This document shows positions 1-4,942 of a DNA stretch of 6,687 bases, one piece after another. The notes under the pieces were generated by a model. It ran no database searches. It had not been told where the DNA came from and worked only from the letters and a program-made list of their open reading frames with translations. The stretch comes from Natrialbaceae archaeon B1-Br10_E2g27 (GTDB lineage: Archaea > Halobacteriota > Halobacteria > Halobacteriales > Natrialbaceae). The DNA lies in the NCBI GenBank assembly GCA_001563885.1, contig LKMM01000145.1, positions 1 through 6,687 of the forward strand, written 5' to 3'. The translations under genes were made by a program, and so were the position numbers. The stretch's first letter is position 1; each line of letters begins with the position of its first letter.

Positions 1-455
1 ACGTCGGTGTCTGCGTCGTCGACGTGCCAGCAATCGTAGACGCGTTCGCCGTCCGGTTCGTCGAGGTCGACAAATCGAGTGGTGATCGCAAGCTGGCCCC
101 AGGTACGATCGATGCCGTCACGTAACGCATCGTAGCGCTCGGGGACCGACAGCGGCTCCTCGGTCGGGTTGGCGGCCTCCGTGTCGGGTATCGGCGCATG
201 CTCACACCAGCGGAGAAACGCTCGTCGGGCCGTTCCGTCGCCACTCACCGATCGCTGCCAGTACGCCCAGTTCGTCACGTACGCTTCGATCGGTTCGAGT
301 GCGTCCATCAACCCGTCTTCGTCGATCAGCATTCGGTCGCGCTCTGGCGTCTCGAGGAGGTAGCCCTCGACGTCTTCCTCGAGTCTGAGGCCGTCGAAGT
401 CGATGCCCTCGCTGGCAGCCTCGAGCAACGCCTCGGTCTGGATTCGCCCGACCAC
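1..455 (-). CDS. DR2241-like protein, partial (C-terminus outside window)
   Basis: An open frame runs on the minus strand from a GTG at 455-453 to the left edge, giving 151 codons without a stop. The start is well bounded: an in-frame TGA lies at 464-462 and GTG is the first usual start after it, two bases beyond the cbiX stop, so the genes are almost certainly co-transcribed and translationally coupled. The protein begins VVGRIQTEALLEAASEGIDF and is acidic, with many aromatic residues around 60-70 (TNWAYWQ) and two cysteines visible (C84 in LRWCEH, C142 in YDCWH). No membrane segment or signal peptide is seen. As I recall, haloarchaeal cbiX genes are often followed by a gene named after Deinococcus DR2241, a CbiX-related protein with an Fe-S-binding part. 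The name here rests on that context and general look, not on a diagnostic motif. The cluster-binding cysteines, if any, would lie mostly in the missing part. That it is a real coding frame is more certain than the name. Confidence 0.6.
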   Translation of the reverse strand, partial: MVGRIQTEALLEAASEGIDFDGLRLEEDVEGYLLETPERDRMLIDEDGLMDALEPIEAYVTNWAYWQRSVSGDGTARRAFLRWCEHAPIPDTEAANPTEEPLSVPERYDALRDGIDRTWGQLAITTRFVDLDEPDGERVYDCWHVDDADTD

Positions 456-457
456 GG

Positions 458-1324
458 TCAGTCACCGACGATTGGGGTGTCGCCACGGCCGGCTTCGATA
501 ACGTCGCCCAAATCTGCCCCGGCGTCGGCTGCGCGCTCGAGGATGACGTCGGCCACCAACTCCTCGGTACCGACGGCCCCAGTATACCAGATGCGGTGGC
601 CGTCGACTTCGGCCGGCACGTCCCACCCCAGCCGGTAGTCGTCGGTCAGTCCCATATCCTCGGGAATATCTTCCTGGGTGTGATAGCCATCAGCAATAAA
701 CAGCGGGACGACGACGATATCCTCACTCTCGAAGTAGTCGGTGACGTCGTCGACTTCGGGTTCTTCGTCCATATAGAGCGCCTCGACCGCCTCGAACCGA
801 TCGAGGTCGTCGATACGACGGGCGTGGTACTCGATTGCCTCCGCCGAGGTGTCGTTGCGTTCGGTGCCGTGGCCGACCACGGCCAACCCAAATCCGTCGC
901 CGACGTCGGGATCGCCCGTTGTGCTCTCTGCGCGCTTGACGATCACGTCCGTCATCGCATCGTGGGTGCCAACCGGACCACAGTACTGAATCGTCTTCTC
1001 GACGTCCGTTGCCTCGAGTGTTACCGTCGAGGCACTCGTTCCATCGGACTCCCACAACTCGGGATCCCACGCCTCAAAGCGGAGTTCACGAGGGATCACC
1101 TGCTCGGTAAAATACCCCTCGCTGATAAACAGCGGAACGACGAACACCTCCTCGGCCTCGAGGGTACGGATTCCCTCCCGGAAGTGTGGCTCTTCTTTCC
1201 AGAACACTTCGCGTACCTCGTCGAACGCACCCGTCTCGCGGATGGCGTCCGCGTGGGCATAGGTTGGATCGGAGGCGTTCGGGTTCAGATGTGACCCGTG
1301 CGCTGCGATGACCAGGGCCTGCAT
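458..1324 (-). CDS. cbiX: Sirohydrochlorin cobaltochelatase/ferrochelatase CbiX, two-domain form
   Basis: Cytoplasmic class II chelatase that inserts Co2+ (cobalamin route) or Fe2+ (siroheme) into sirohydrochlorin. The 288-residue protein is an internal duplication of the CbiX domain. Residues 3-11 (ALVIAAHGS) match 146-154 (GLAVVGHGT), 62-78 (VVPLFISEGYFTEQVIP) match 205-221 (VVPLFIADGYHTQEDIP), and 114-120 (YCGPVGT) match 247-253 (YTGAVGT), a constant offset of 143. The two metal-binding histidines known for the family are both present in the C-terminal half (H152, H215), but the N-terminal half has only H9, with Phe at 72 in place of the second. I chose the ATG at 1324 because the chelatase fold starts right there and a TATAAA box lies 25-30 nt upstream. 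The frame is open further upstream, to 1501, but that part is unlike the family and overlaps the BsuPI gene. The DR2241-like gene follows after 2 bases. Metal choice cannot be told from sequence. Confidence 0.93.
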   Translation of the reverse strand: MQALVIAAHGSHLNPNASDPTYAHADAIRETGAFDEVREVFWKEEPHFREGIRTLEAEEVFVVPLFISEGYFTEQVIPRELRFEAWDPELWESDGTSASTVTLEATDVEKTIQYCGPVGTHDAMTDVIVKRAESTTGDPDVGDGFGLAVVGHGTERNDTSAEAIEYHARRIDDLDRFEAVEALYMDEEPEVDDVTDYFESEDIVVVPLFIADGYHTQEDIPEDMGLTDDYRLGWDVPAEVDGHRIWYTGAVGTEELVADVILERAADAGADLGDVIEAGRGDTPIVGD

Positions 1325-1348
1325 GGCGAGGTCTTGGGCTGGATTCGG

Positions 1349-1354
1349 TTTATA
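1349..1354 (-). promoter_or_regulatory. TATA box of cbiX
   Basis: The minus strand reads TATAAA here, preceded by purine-rich GCTGGG that could serve as a BRE. The distance to the ATG at 1324 is 25-30 nt, the spacing for an archaeal promoter giving a leaderless transcript. It supports both an independent promoter for cbiX plus the DR2241-like gene and the chosen cbiX start. Confidence 0.6.
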
Positions 1355-1375
1355 CCCAGCGACGATTCCAGCCAC

Positions 1376-1390
1376 GAAAATCCCAAAAAC
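1376..1390 (-). terminator. T-rich terminator-like tract after the BsuPI gene
   Basis: On the minus strand the sequence is GTTTTTGGGATTTTC, two T tracts 18-32 nt past the stop codon of the BsuPI-domain gene. Archaeal RNA polymerase often terminates at such U-rich tracts without a hairpin. It lies just ahead of the cbiX promoter, which fits separate transcription units. Confidence 0.4.
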
Positions 1391-1407
1391 AGCACCGTCT
1401 GGGTCTT

Positions 1408-1755
1408 TCAGACCGAAAACCTGGTTCGTCCCTCGCAGTCTCTCTCCTGGGCTAACGAGTGGGCAATCGCAGTATACTCGCCGGGGTTTGGCTCGTGCCA
1501 CTCGGCCCTGTAAGTCTTCTCTCCGCCCGGCTCGAGGCGATCCGTCTGCAGCATCTGGGTAAAGAGTCGTCCCTCGGTGTATCGCCAGACCTCATCGCCG
1601 TCCTCCTGAACGGTGACCTCGACGGTCGCCCCGTCTGTAAACTGTAACTCGATTGGGTCGGTCCCGTCGTTTCTAACGGTGAACGCAAACTCGACTCGCT
1701 CCGATCCCGTGTCCGTGCTCGAGACGGTCGCCTCGAGCGTTCCCTCGAGTGCCAT
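1408..1755 (-). CDS. BsuPI-related (intracellular proteinase inhibitor-like) domain protein
   Basis: A 115-residue protein that is essentially one BsuPI-type domain, an immunoglobulin-like beta sandwich known from the Bacillus subtilis intracellular proteinase inhibitor (about 119 residues). Diagnostic stretches are FAFTVRNDGTDPIELQFTDG at 23-42, EVWRYTEGRLFTQMLQT at 55-71, LEPGGEKTYRAEW at 74-86 and PGEYTAIAHSLA at 91-102. There is no signal peptide, lipobox or membrane helix, so it should act in the cytoplasm. A single cysteine (C107) lies near the end. Whether haloarchaeal members inhibit proteases is not known to me; the domain also occurs as a general beta-sandwich module, so the function is inferred by family only. 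The ATG at 1755 is the only ATG or GTG start in the frame before an upstream stop near 1835. The gene seems to stand alone, with a structured leader upstream and a T-rich tract downstream. Confidence 0.85.
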   Translation of the reverse strand: MALEGTLEATVSSTDTGSERVEFAFTVRNDGTDPIELQFTDGATVEVTVQEDGDEVWRYTEGRLFTQMLQTDRLEPGGEKTYRAEWHEPNPGEYTAIAHSLAQERDCEGRTRFSV

Positions 1756-1762
1756 ATCCGAC

Positions 1763-1807
1763 GTTCGGTCGCCGGATGGATAGCTGTTTCCGGCGACATC
1801 GACGAAC
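1763..1807 (-). promoter_or_regulatory. Hairpin in the 5' leader of the BsuPI gene
   Basis: A perfect 9-bp inverted repeat, GTCGCCGGA (1768-1776) and TCCGGCGAC (1789-1797), encloses a 12-nt loop. The stem continues outside with GTTCG (1763-1767) against CGAAC (1803-1807) after a 5-nt one-sided bulge (1798-1802). On the minus-strand transcript this would form a GC-rich hairpin ending 7 nt before the ATG at 1755. The pairing is direct observation; a role in translation or mRNA stability is inference. Confidence 0.45.
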
Positions 1808-1829
1808 CCGATCTGGCGTCGATTGCTCT

Positions 1830-1836
1830 TATTTTA
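1830..1836. promoter_or_regulatory. A/T-rich TATA-like box, possibly bidirectional
   Basis: The minus strand reads TAAAATA in a GC-rich setting. About 26 nt downstream on the minus strand is position 1807, the exact 5' base of the leader hairpin of the BsuPI gene, so the predicted leader is about 52 nt. On the plus strand the same box would place a start near 1859, where a second series of hairpins begins. The box is visible; the use of either direction is inferred. Confidence 0.4.
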
Positions 1837-1857
1837 CCGACGTCTAGCATGAGTTGC

Positions 1858-1950
1858 TGCCACATTGCGGTGGCCAGTGTGGTGAGCCGGAGCGCGTGAT
1901 TGGACTCGTGAGCTCCGGCTCTTGTGCACTTTCGTGCGTGTTCGTTTCTT
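1858..1950 (+). ncRNA. Candidate structured small RNA (three consecutive hairpins)
   Basis: Three hairpins follow each other. Hairpin 1 pairs CCACATTG (1860-1867) with CAGTGTGG (1875-1882) around a 7-nt loop with one wobble. Hairpin 2 is a perfect 10-bp stem, GAGCCGGAGC (1884-1893) with GCTCCGGCTC (1912-1921), with an 18-nt loop holding CGTGA twice. Hairpin 3 pairs GCAC (1926-1929) with GTGC (1934-1937) and extends by three G-U pairs. All the non-Watson-Crick pairs are G-U on the plus strand and would be C-A mismatches on the minus strand, which favours a plus-strand RNA. A T-rich run, TTCGTTTCTT (1941-1950), follows hairpin 3 as a terminator would, and a TATA-like box lies about 26 nt before hairpin 1. 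It matches no RNA family I know. No coding frame explains the stretch. The hairpins could instead be unrelated terminators or protein-binding sites. Confidence 0.25.
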
Positions 1951-1962
1951 ACGCAACCAACT

Positions 1963-1986
1963 CTAAACAAGGTTAGGACACTAACC
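1963..1986 (-). terminator. Hairpin plus T-rich terminator-like site of the SDR operon
   Basis: A perfect 6-bp stem, GGTTAG (1971-1976) and CTAACC (1981-1986), has a 4-nt loop. On the minus strand it is followed at once by TTGTTTAG. The site lies about 100 nt beyond the stop codon of the 79-residue protein gene, so it may end that operon. It overlaps the palindrome AACCGGTT (1983-1990), so a protein-binding site is the alternative. Confidence 0.35.
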
Positions 1987-2083
1987 GGTTTCCCGTACAC
2001 TCGAGTGGAGAGTCGGACGTGTTCTGGAGCAACTGTTCGAGCCTTTGATCAGTGATTTTCGCGATCAGATTCCAGCTGACCGA

Positions 2084-2323
2084 TCACCCGCCGCGTCGTC
2101 GATACCAGACCTGTTCGCCGATCGGTGAGCCGTCCGTCTCGAGTCGCTCGAGAAACAGCTCCCGAATCGCGAACGTGACGACCAGTTCGACCGACTCGCC
2201 GGCTGCCGACTGCACGGTGACGACACAGTGGCCGTCGCGTTCGTCGATCGATTCGATCGTTCCGACCGACCACCGATCGAGGTCGTGTGTTGGCTTGCGG
2301 GCGTGGATGCGATCGTGTTTCAT
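2084..2323 (-). CDS. Small conserved-looking hypothetical protein, 79 residues
   Basis: I do not recognise a named family. The protein begins MKHDRIHARKPTHDLDRW and has a basic, His-rich first 20 residues. A central part follows that looks like alternating beta strands (WSVGTIESID at 18-27, HCVVTVQS at 32-39, VELVVTFAI at 45-53), then one helix-like segment (RELFLERLE) and a basic end, VWYRRRGG. The make-up suggests a compact beta-barrel-like soluble fold, perhaps nucleic-acid or protein binding, but that is only inference. No signal peptide or membrane segment is seen. Its ATG (2323-2321) overlaps the TGA (2322-2320) of the upstream dehydrogenase in an ATGA arrangement, so translation is most likely coupled and both proteins are made from one mRNA. 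The coupling, the third-position GC bias and the balanced composition argue that it is a real gene. Confidence 0.75.
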   Translation of the reverse strand: MKHDRIHARKPTHDLDRWSVGTIESIDERDGHCVVTVQSAAGESVELVVTFAIRELFLERLETDGSPIGEQVWYRRRGG

Positions 2324-3255
2324 GGCGATTGGGCGTCAGTCGGTTCATCCACAGCCGCCTCGAGTGGCTCCTCGATCCCGAGGCGGTCGGCACTATACCT
2401 CCAGAGTCGCGTGGCCGCCTCGAGGTCACGAGCGACCCGCGAGGGCATTCTAGGTTGCTGGCTCGAGAAATACCGCCCCGAGACGTCCGCGGTCTCTGGC
2501 GAGACGGCAAGGTACAGAAGCTCTGCAGCGCCGTCGGCGATCGACGTCACGCCGGGCACCGAATCGAACGCCTGGATGAGCGCCGGAATCGGCCCCGGGA
2601 GAAATCGGGCGAATCCACTGCCCGGTATCGCTCCCGGGTGGACGCTGTTCGAGACGATTTCGCGGTCGGCAGCCTCGAGTCGTCGGGCGAGTTCGGACGC
2701 AAAAAGCACGTTCGCGAGTTTCGATCGACTGTAGGCCCTAAGCCCGGAGTACCGTTCAACACTCCGTGTCCGCTCGAGGGAAAGTGAGGCCCCACGATGG
2801 GCCCCAGAGGCAGTCGTGACGACTCGAGCATCCGCCCGGAAGTGCTCGAGCAACTCGGTCGTCAGCAGATAGGGTGCGAGGTGATTGACGTGAAAGGTGT
2901 ACTCGACGCCAAGATCGGTCAGTTGCCCGTCGCGAAACAGCCCCCCGGCGTTGTTGAGCAGAATGTCGAGTCCGTCGGTGTCGGCCCTGACTGTCTCGGC
3001 CAGATCACGAACGTCCGCGATGTTGGCAAAGTCGGCTTCGAGGAACGTTCCATCGACGCCGATCTCGTCGAGTTCGTCGACGACGGCCTCGCCGGCAGCC
3101 GAATCCCGCCCGTGGACGATGACGTCGGCCCCGAGACGACCCAGTGCGAGCGCGACGCTTCGCCCAATCCCGCTTGTCGATCCGGTCACGAGCGCTTGGG
3201 TTCCGGTACAATCGACGTCCGCGACGCCGGCAAGCGTCTCCGGTCGGCCCTTCAT
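2320..3255 (-). CDS. Short-chain dehydrogenase/reductase (SDR), retinol-dehydrogenase-like
   Basis: A 311-residue NAD(P)-dependent oxidoreductase of the classical SDR type; the substrate is unknown. The Rossmann glycine motif is TGSTSGIG at 24-31, NNAG is at 101-104, and the catalytic tetrad appears as N124 (HVNHLAPYLL), S150 (VTTASGAH), Y175 and K179 (YSRSK). HPGAI is at 206-210. VHGRD at 47-51 carries an Arg after the second beta strand, which in classical SDRs usually goes with NADP(H). At 311 residues it is longer than the 250-residue core; the C-terminal extension and the HPG motif resemble retinol dehydrogenase/WW-domain oxidoreductase relatives. I prefer the ATG at 3255 to a GTG at 3267 because a TATA-like box lies about 25 nt upstream of it, although GGTGG just ahead of the ATG also looks like a weak ribosome-binding site. 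It starts 39 bases after the stop of the saccharopine-dehydrogenase-like gene and overlaps the following 79-residue gene by 4 bases. Confidence 0.93.
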   Translation of the reverse strand: MKGRPETLAGVADVDCTGTQALVTGSTSGIGRSVALALGRLGADVIVHGRDSAAGEAVVDELDEIGVDGTFLEADFANIADVRDLAETVRADTDGLDILLNNAGGLFRDGQLTDLGVEYTFHVNHLAPYLLTTELLEHFRADARVVTTASGAHRGASLSLERTRSVERYSGLRAYSRSKLANVLFASELARRLEAADREIVSNSVHPGAIPGSGFARFLPGPIPALIQAFDSVPGVTSIADGAAELLYLAVSPETADVSGRYFSSQQPRMPSRVARDLEAATRLWRYSADRLGIEEPLEAAVDEPTDAQSP

Positions 3256-3275
3256 ACCCACCTGCACGGACTCGA

Positions 3276-3284
3276 GTAAGTAAA
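3276..3284 (-). promoter_or_regulatory. TATA-like box of the SDR operon
   Basis: The minus strand reads TTTACTTAC, centred about 25 nt upstream of the ATG at 3255, which is the spacing for a leaderless archaeal promoter. It sits in the 39-base gap after the upstream gene's stop codon, so the SDR operon can be transcribed on its own as well as by read-through. Confidence 0.45.
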
Positions 3285-3294
3285 CGACCGTCCC

Positions 3295-4563
3295 TTACTC
3301 AGTGGGTCTCGAGCGCTCGCCGACGGTGACGGTCAATCCGACATCGCGAAGCCTGTCCGCCAGTGGCAGACCGATCCCAGAAGCGGGTGTCAGTATGCCA
3401 CCGGAGAGCGGAGAGTCGGTCTCCTCGAAGACGAGACACATCGCGGCCTCGCCGAGCATCTGTGCGGTTGCGCCGTAGCCAGGATCCCGGTCTGCACTGA
3501 TCTCTGCTCTTAGGACGAAGGGGCCGTCGGTGGCCGTTCCGCGGCCGAGTGCCCGGACGGTGAAATGGCCGTTTTCGATCTCCGCTCTCGTTGGCCCCTC
3601 TCCGGGATCGGGGAATGCAAACTGCTGTAGCGTCGACCGGATCGGCCCAACAGACAGTGCCATCGTGCCGAGACCGAGTCCGCCGGCGATGGCACCCGCG
3701 CTGACCAGCCCGAGCGGACCGCTGGTGGTCGGGACGACCTCCGAACAGCGAAACTCACGTCCCCAGGGATAGCCCAGCAAGGCGTTGCTGCGTCGGATCA
3801 CTCGTTCGTTCATCGGTGCCATCGGCGAGGGGGCCGTCCAGGCCGAGCACAATGGGTCATACCGTGGCAGGCGTTGCTCGCCTGGATCGACGCCGCTTCG
3901 CTCACCCGGCGGCGCAAGCGAGTACGGATTGGAAAGTGCCTGGCGAGCCAGCGGATCCGTTGAGGCCGCCTCGAACACCGTTGCGATGCTGGCTGCCGTT
4001 CCGCCGCTGACGCCGCCTTCACCATCCTCGAGATAGAGCCGAACCAGCTCACACGGCACATCGAACTCCGAGGCGGCATACGACTGGACGAGCAACGTCG
4101 CCAGATCGGCAGGGATGGAGTCAAAGCCACAGCTATGGACGATACGGCTGCCGGCTTCTACCGCCTCGTCGTGATACCGATCGACGATCTCCCGTATCCA
4201 GTTTACCTCGCCGGTGAGATCACAGTAGTCCGTTCCGGCGTCGATACACGCCTCCACCAGCCCCGTCCCGTAGGTCGTATACGGGCCGACGGTCGTACAG
4301 ACGACGCGCGTACTATGAGCAATCTCACGGAGGCTGTCTGGCTCCGTGGCATCGCCGATCACCACCGGGAGCTCCTCCCACGCTTCGCTCTGGGCGATGA
4401 GGTCGGCCTCGAGTTCCCGAAGGCGATTTTCGTTTCGACCACCGAGAGCGAACTCGAGTGTCTCCGGTGTGTACTGGGCGGTGAGGTGTTCGGCGACGAG
4501 TCGGCCGGCGACGCCGGTTGCACCCCAGACGACGAGATCATACTGTCGGTCGGTGTTCGACAC
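3295..4563 (-). CDS. Saccharopine dehydrogenase family oxidoreductase (trans-acting enoyl reductase-like)
   Basis: A 422-residue NAD(P)-binding protein of the saccharopine-dehydrogenase-like group, which includes human SCCPDH and the mycobacterial trans-acting enoyl reductase. The N-terminal Rossmann motif is VVWGATGVAGRLVAEHL at 11-27, with ALGGRN at 39-44 closing the second strand. TVGPYTTYGTGLVEACIDAG (91-110), YCDLTGE (113-119) and CGFDSIPADL (145-154) are typical of the family. SGGTAAS is at 186-192, and a hydrophobic stretch at about 281-305 could bind a lipid or touch the membrane. True lysine metabolism is unlikely, as this subgroup is separate from saccharopine dehydrogenase proper; the substrate is unknown. 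The start is the GTG at 4563, only 10 residues before the first strand. The frame stays open upstream to 4800, but that part has weak third-position GC and no family likeness. It is divergent from the BCCT gene and is followed by the SDR gene 39 bases on. Confidence 0.9.
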   Translation of the reverse strand: MSNTDRQYDLVVWGATGVAGRLVAEHLTAQYTPETLEFALGGRNENRLRELEADLIAQSEAWEELPVVIGDATEPDSLREIAHSTRVVCTTVGPYTTYGTGLVEACIDAGTDYCDLTGEVNWIREIVDRYHDEAVEAGSRIVHSCGFDSIPADLATLLVQSYAASEFDVPCELVRLYLEDGEGGVSGGTAASIATVFEAASTDPLARQALSNPYSLAPPGERSGVDPGEQRLPRYDPLCSAWTAPSPMAPMNERVIRRSNALLGYPWGREFRCSEVVPTTSGPLGLVSAGAIAGGLGLGTMALSVGPIRSTLQQFAFPDPGEGPTRAEIENGHFTVRALGRGTATDGPFVLRAEISADRDPGYGATAQMLGEAAMCLVFEETDSPLSGGILTPASGIGLPLADRLRDVGLTVTVGERSRPTE

Positions 4564-4593
4564 GCGTACCGACGAGTTAGACGGCCAGTGGCT

Positions 4594-4600
4594 CAATACT
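4594..4600 (-). promoter_or_regulatory. Weak TATA-like box ahead of the saccharopine-dehydrogenase-like gene
   Basis: The minus strand reads AGTATTG inside CAAAGTATTGAG, centred about 34 nt before the GTG at 4563. Transcription would then start about 7 nt ahead of the GTG. The match to a TATA box is poor; it is listed because it is the only A/T-rich element at a suitable distance. Confidence 0.25.
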
Positions 4601-4636
4601 TTGGGAGGACACACATCTGTCCGCTCAGTGGGCCCA

Positions 4637-4713
4637 CTACGCCCGCATGCTGGGTGCATCCTCCTCGCTGGGATACAGTTCACAGCGAACATCGGCTCGC
4701 AGTCCGGACAGGT
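4637..4713 (-). pseudogene. Possible frameshifted remnant of a small CPxC zinc-finger protein
   Basis: On the minus strand, bases about 4713-4681 read TCPDCEPMFAV with haloarchaeal codon choice. The next stretch is coding-like only in another frame (ELYPSEEDAPSMRA, ending in TAG at 4639-4637), while the first frame turns to rare AGG codons. One inserted base would join the two into FAVELYPSEEDAPS. Haloarchaea have many tiny CPxC...CPxCG proteins, but the second knuckle is not intact here. This is weak evidence and may be chance. Confidence 0.2.
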
Positions 4714-4888
4714 GGCGTTTCGGCCGGTTGCGCTTGCACGGATATCGGCCCTACAACCACCCGTCTGCTCAAACTGACCTCTCGTGCAAGCCCGGTACAT
4801 TTGTCTACAGTCGGTTTACGCTCACAGGCATGACTCGAGACGCCTCCTCTCGTCCGGTCACGCTCGGTGGTGATCGTCCAGAGACGGC

Positions 4889-4895
4889 TACAATT
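4889..4895 (+). promoter_or_regulatory. TATA-like box of the BCCT transporter gene
   Basis: TACAATT lies in a GC-rich setting, about 50 nt before the ATG at 4943. A start about 26 nt downstream would leave a leader of roughly 25 nt. No clear ribosome-binding site precedes the ATG. The assignment is tentative. Confidence 0.3.
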
Positions 4896-4942
4896 AGTCG
4901 CTCTCGCTTACGACCGACGATCAGCATCGATCGACGAGTCAG

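Larger units (their letters stand above)
1756..2083. other. Gene-free, inverted-repeat-rich intergenic region
   Basis: No convincing coding frame lies in these 328 bases. Besides the hairpins listed separately, the stretch holds a 10-bp palindrome CACTCGAGTG (1998-2007). A long minus-strand frame crosses part of it but has a residue make-up unlike haloarchaeal proteins (rich in Arg, Ser and Cys, poor in acid) and overlaps the BsuPI gene. The region divides two minus-strand transcription units. Confidence 0.6.
4564..4942. other. Divergent intergenic region with palindrome and inverted repeat
   Basis: These 379 bases separate the saccharopine-dehydrogenase-like gene (minus) from the BCCT gene (plus). 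They hold a perfect 12-bp palindrome AGTGGGCCCACT (4627-4638) and a perfect 9-bp inverted repeat, GCTTGCACG (4732-4740) and CGTGCAAGC (4783-4791), with a 42-nt spacer. No intact gene is convincing. On the minus strand, short coding-like pieces (TCPDCEPMFAV, then in another frame ELYPSEEDAPSMRA) may be remains of a small zinc-finger gene. Confidence 0.5.

Noticed and set aside
596..1294. Plus-strand frame of 232 codons opposite cbiX
   Set aside because: An antisense shadow of a clear chelatase gene, with no recognisable domain.
1325..1501. N-terminal extension of the CbiX frame by 59 residues
   Set aside because: It is unlike the CbiX family, overlaps the BsuPI gene in another frame, and lies upstream of a well-placed TATAAA box that sets the start at 1324.
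1452..2000. Minus-strand frame of 182 codons across the intergenic region and the BsuPI gene
   Set aside because: Arg/Ser-rich and acid-poor composition, out of frame with the recognisable BsuPI domain, and it crosses strong inverted repeats.
2797..3279. Plus-strand frames opposite the SDR gene
   Set aside because: Antisense shadows of a gene with all SDR motifs; GC-rich coding strands commonly leave the opposite strand open.
4564..4800. N-terminal extension of the saccharopine-dehydrogenase-like frame by 79 residues, rich in cysteine
   Set aside because: The Rossmann fold begins just after the GTG at 4563. The extension has poor third-position GC, rare AGG codons and no family likeness; at most a short part may be a zinc-finger remnant.
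4135..4833. Plus-strand frame of 232 codons opposite the oxidoreductase start and intergenic region
   Set aside because: An antisense shadow over most of its length, low in acidic residues for a haloarchaeal protein, and it would end with no link to the transporter gene.
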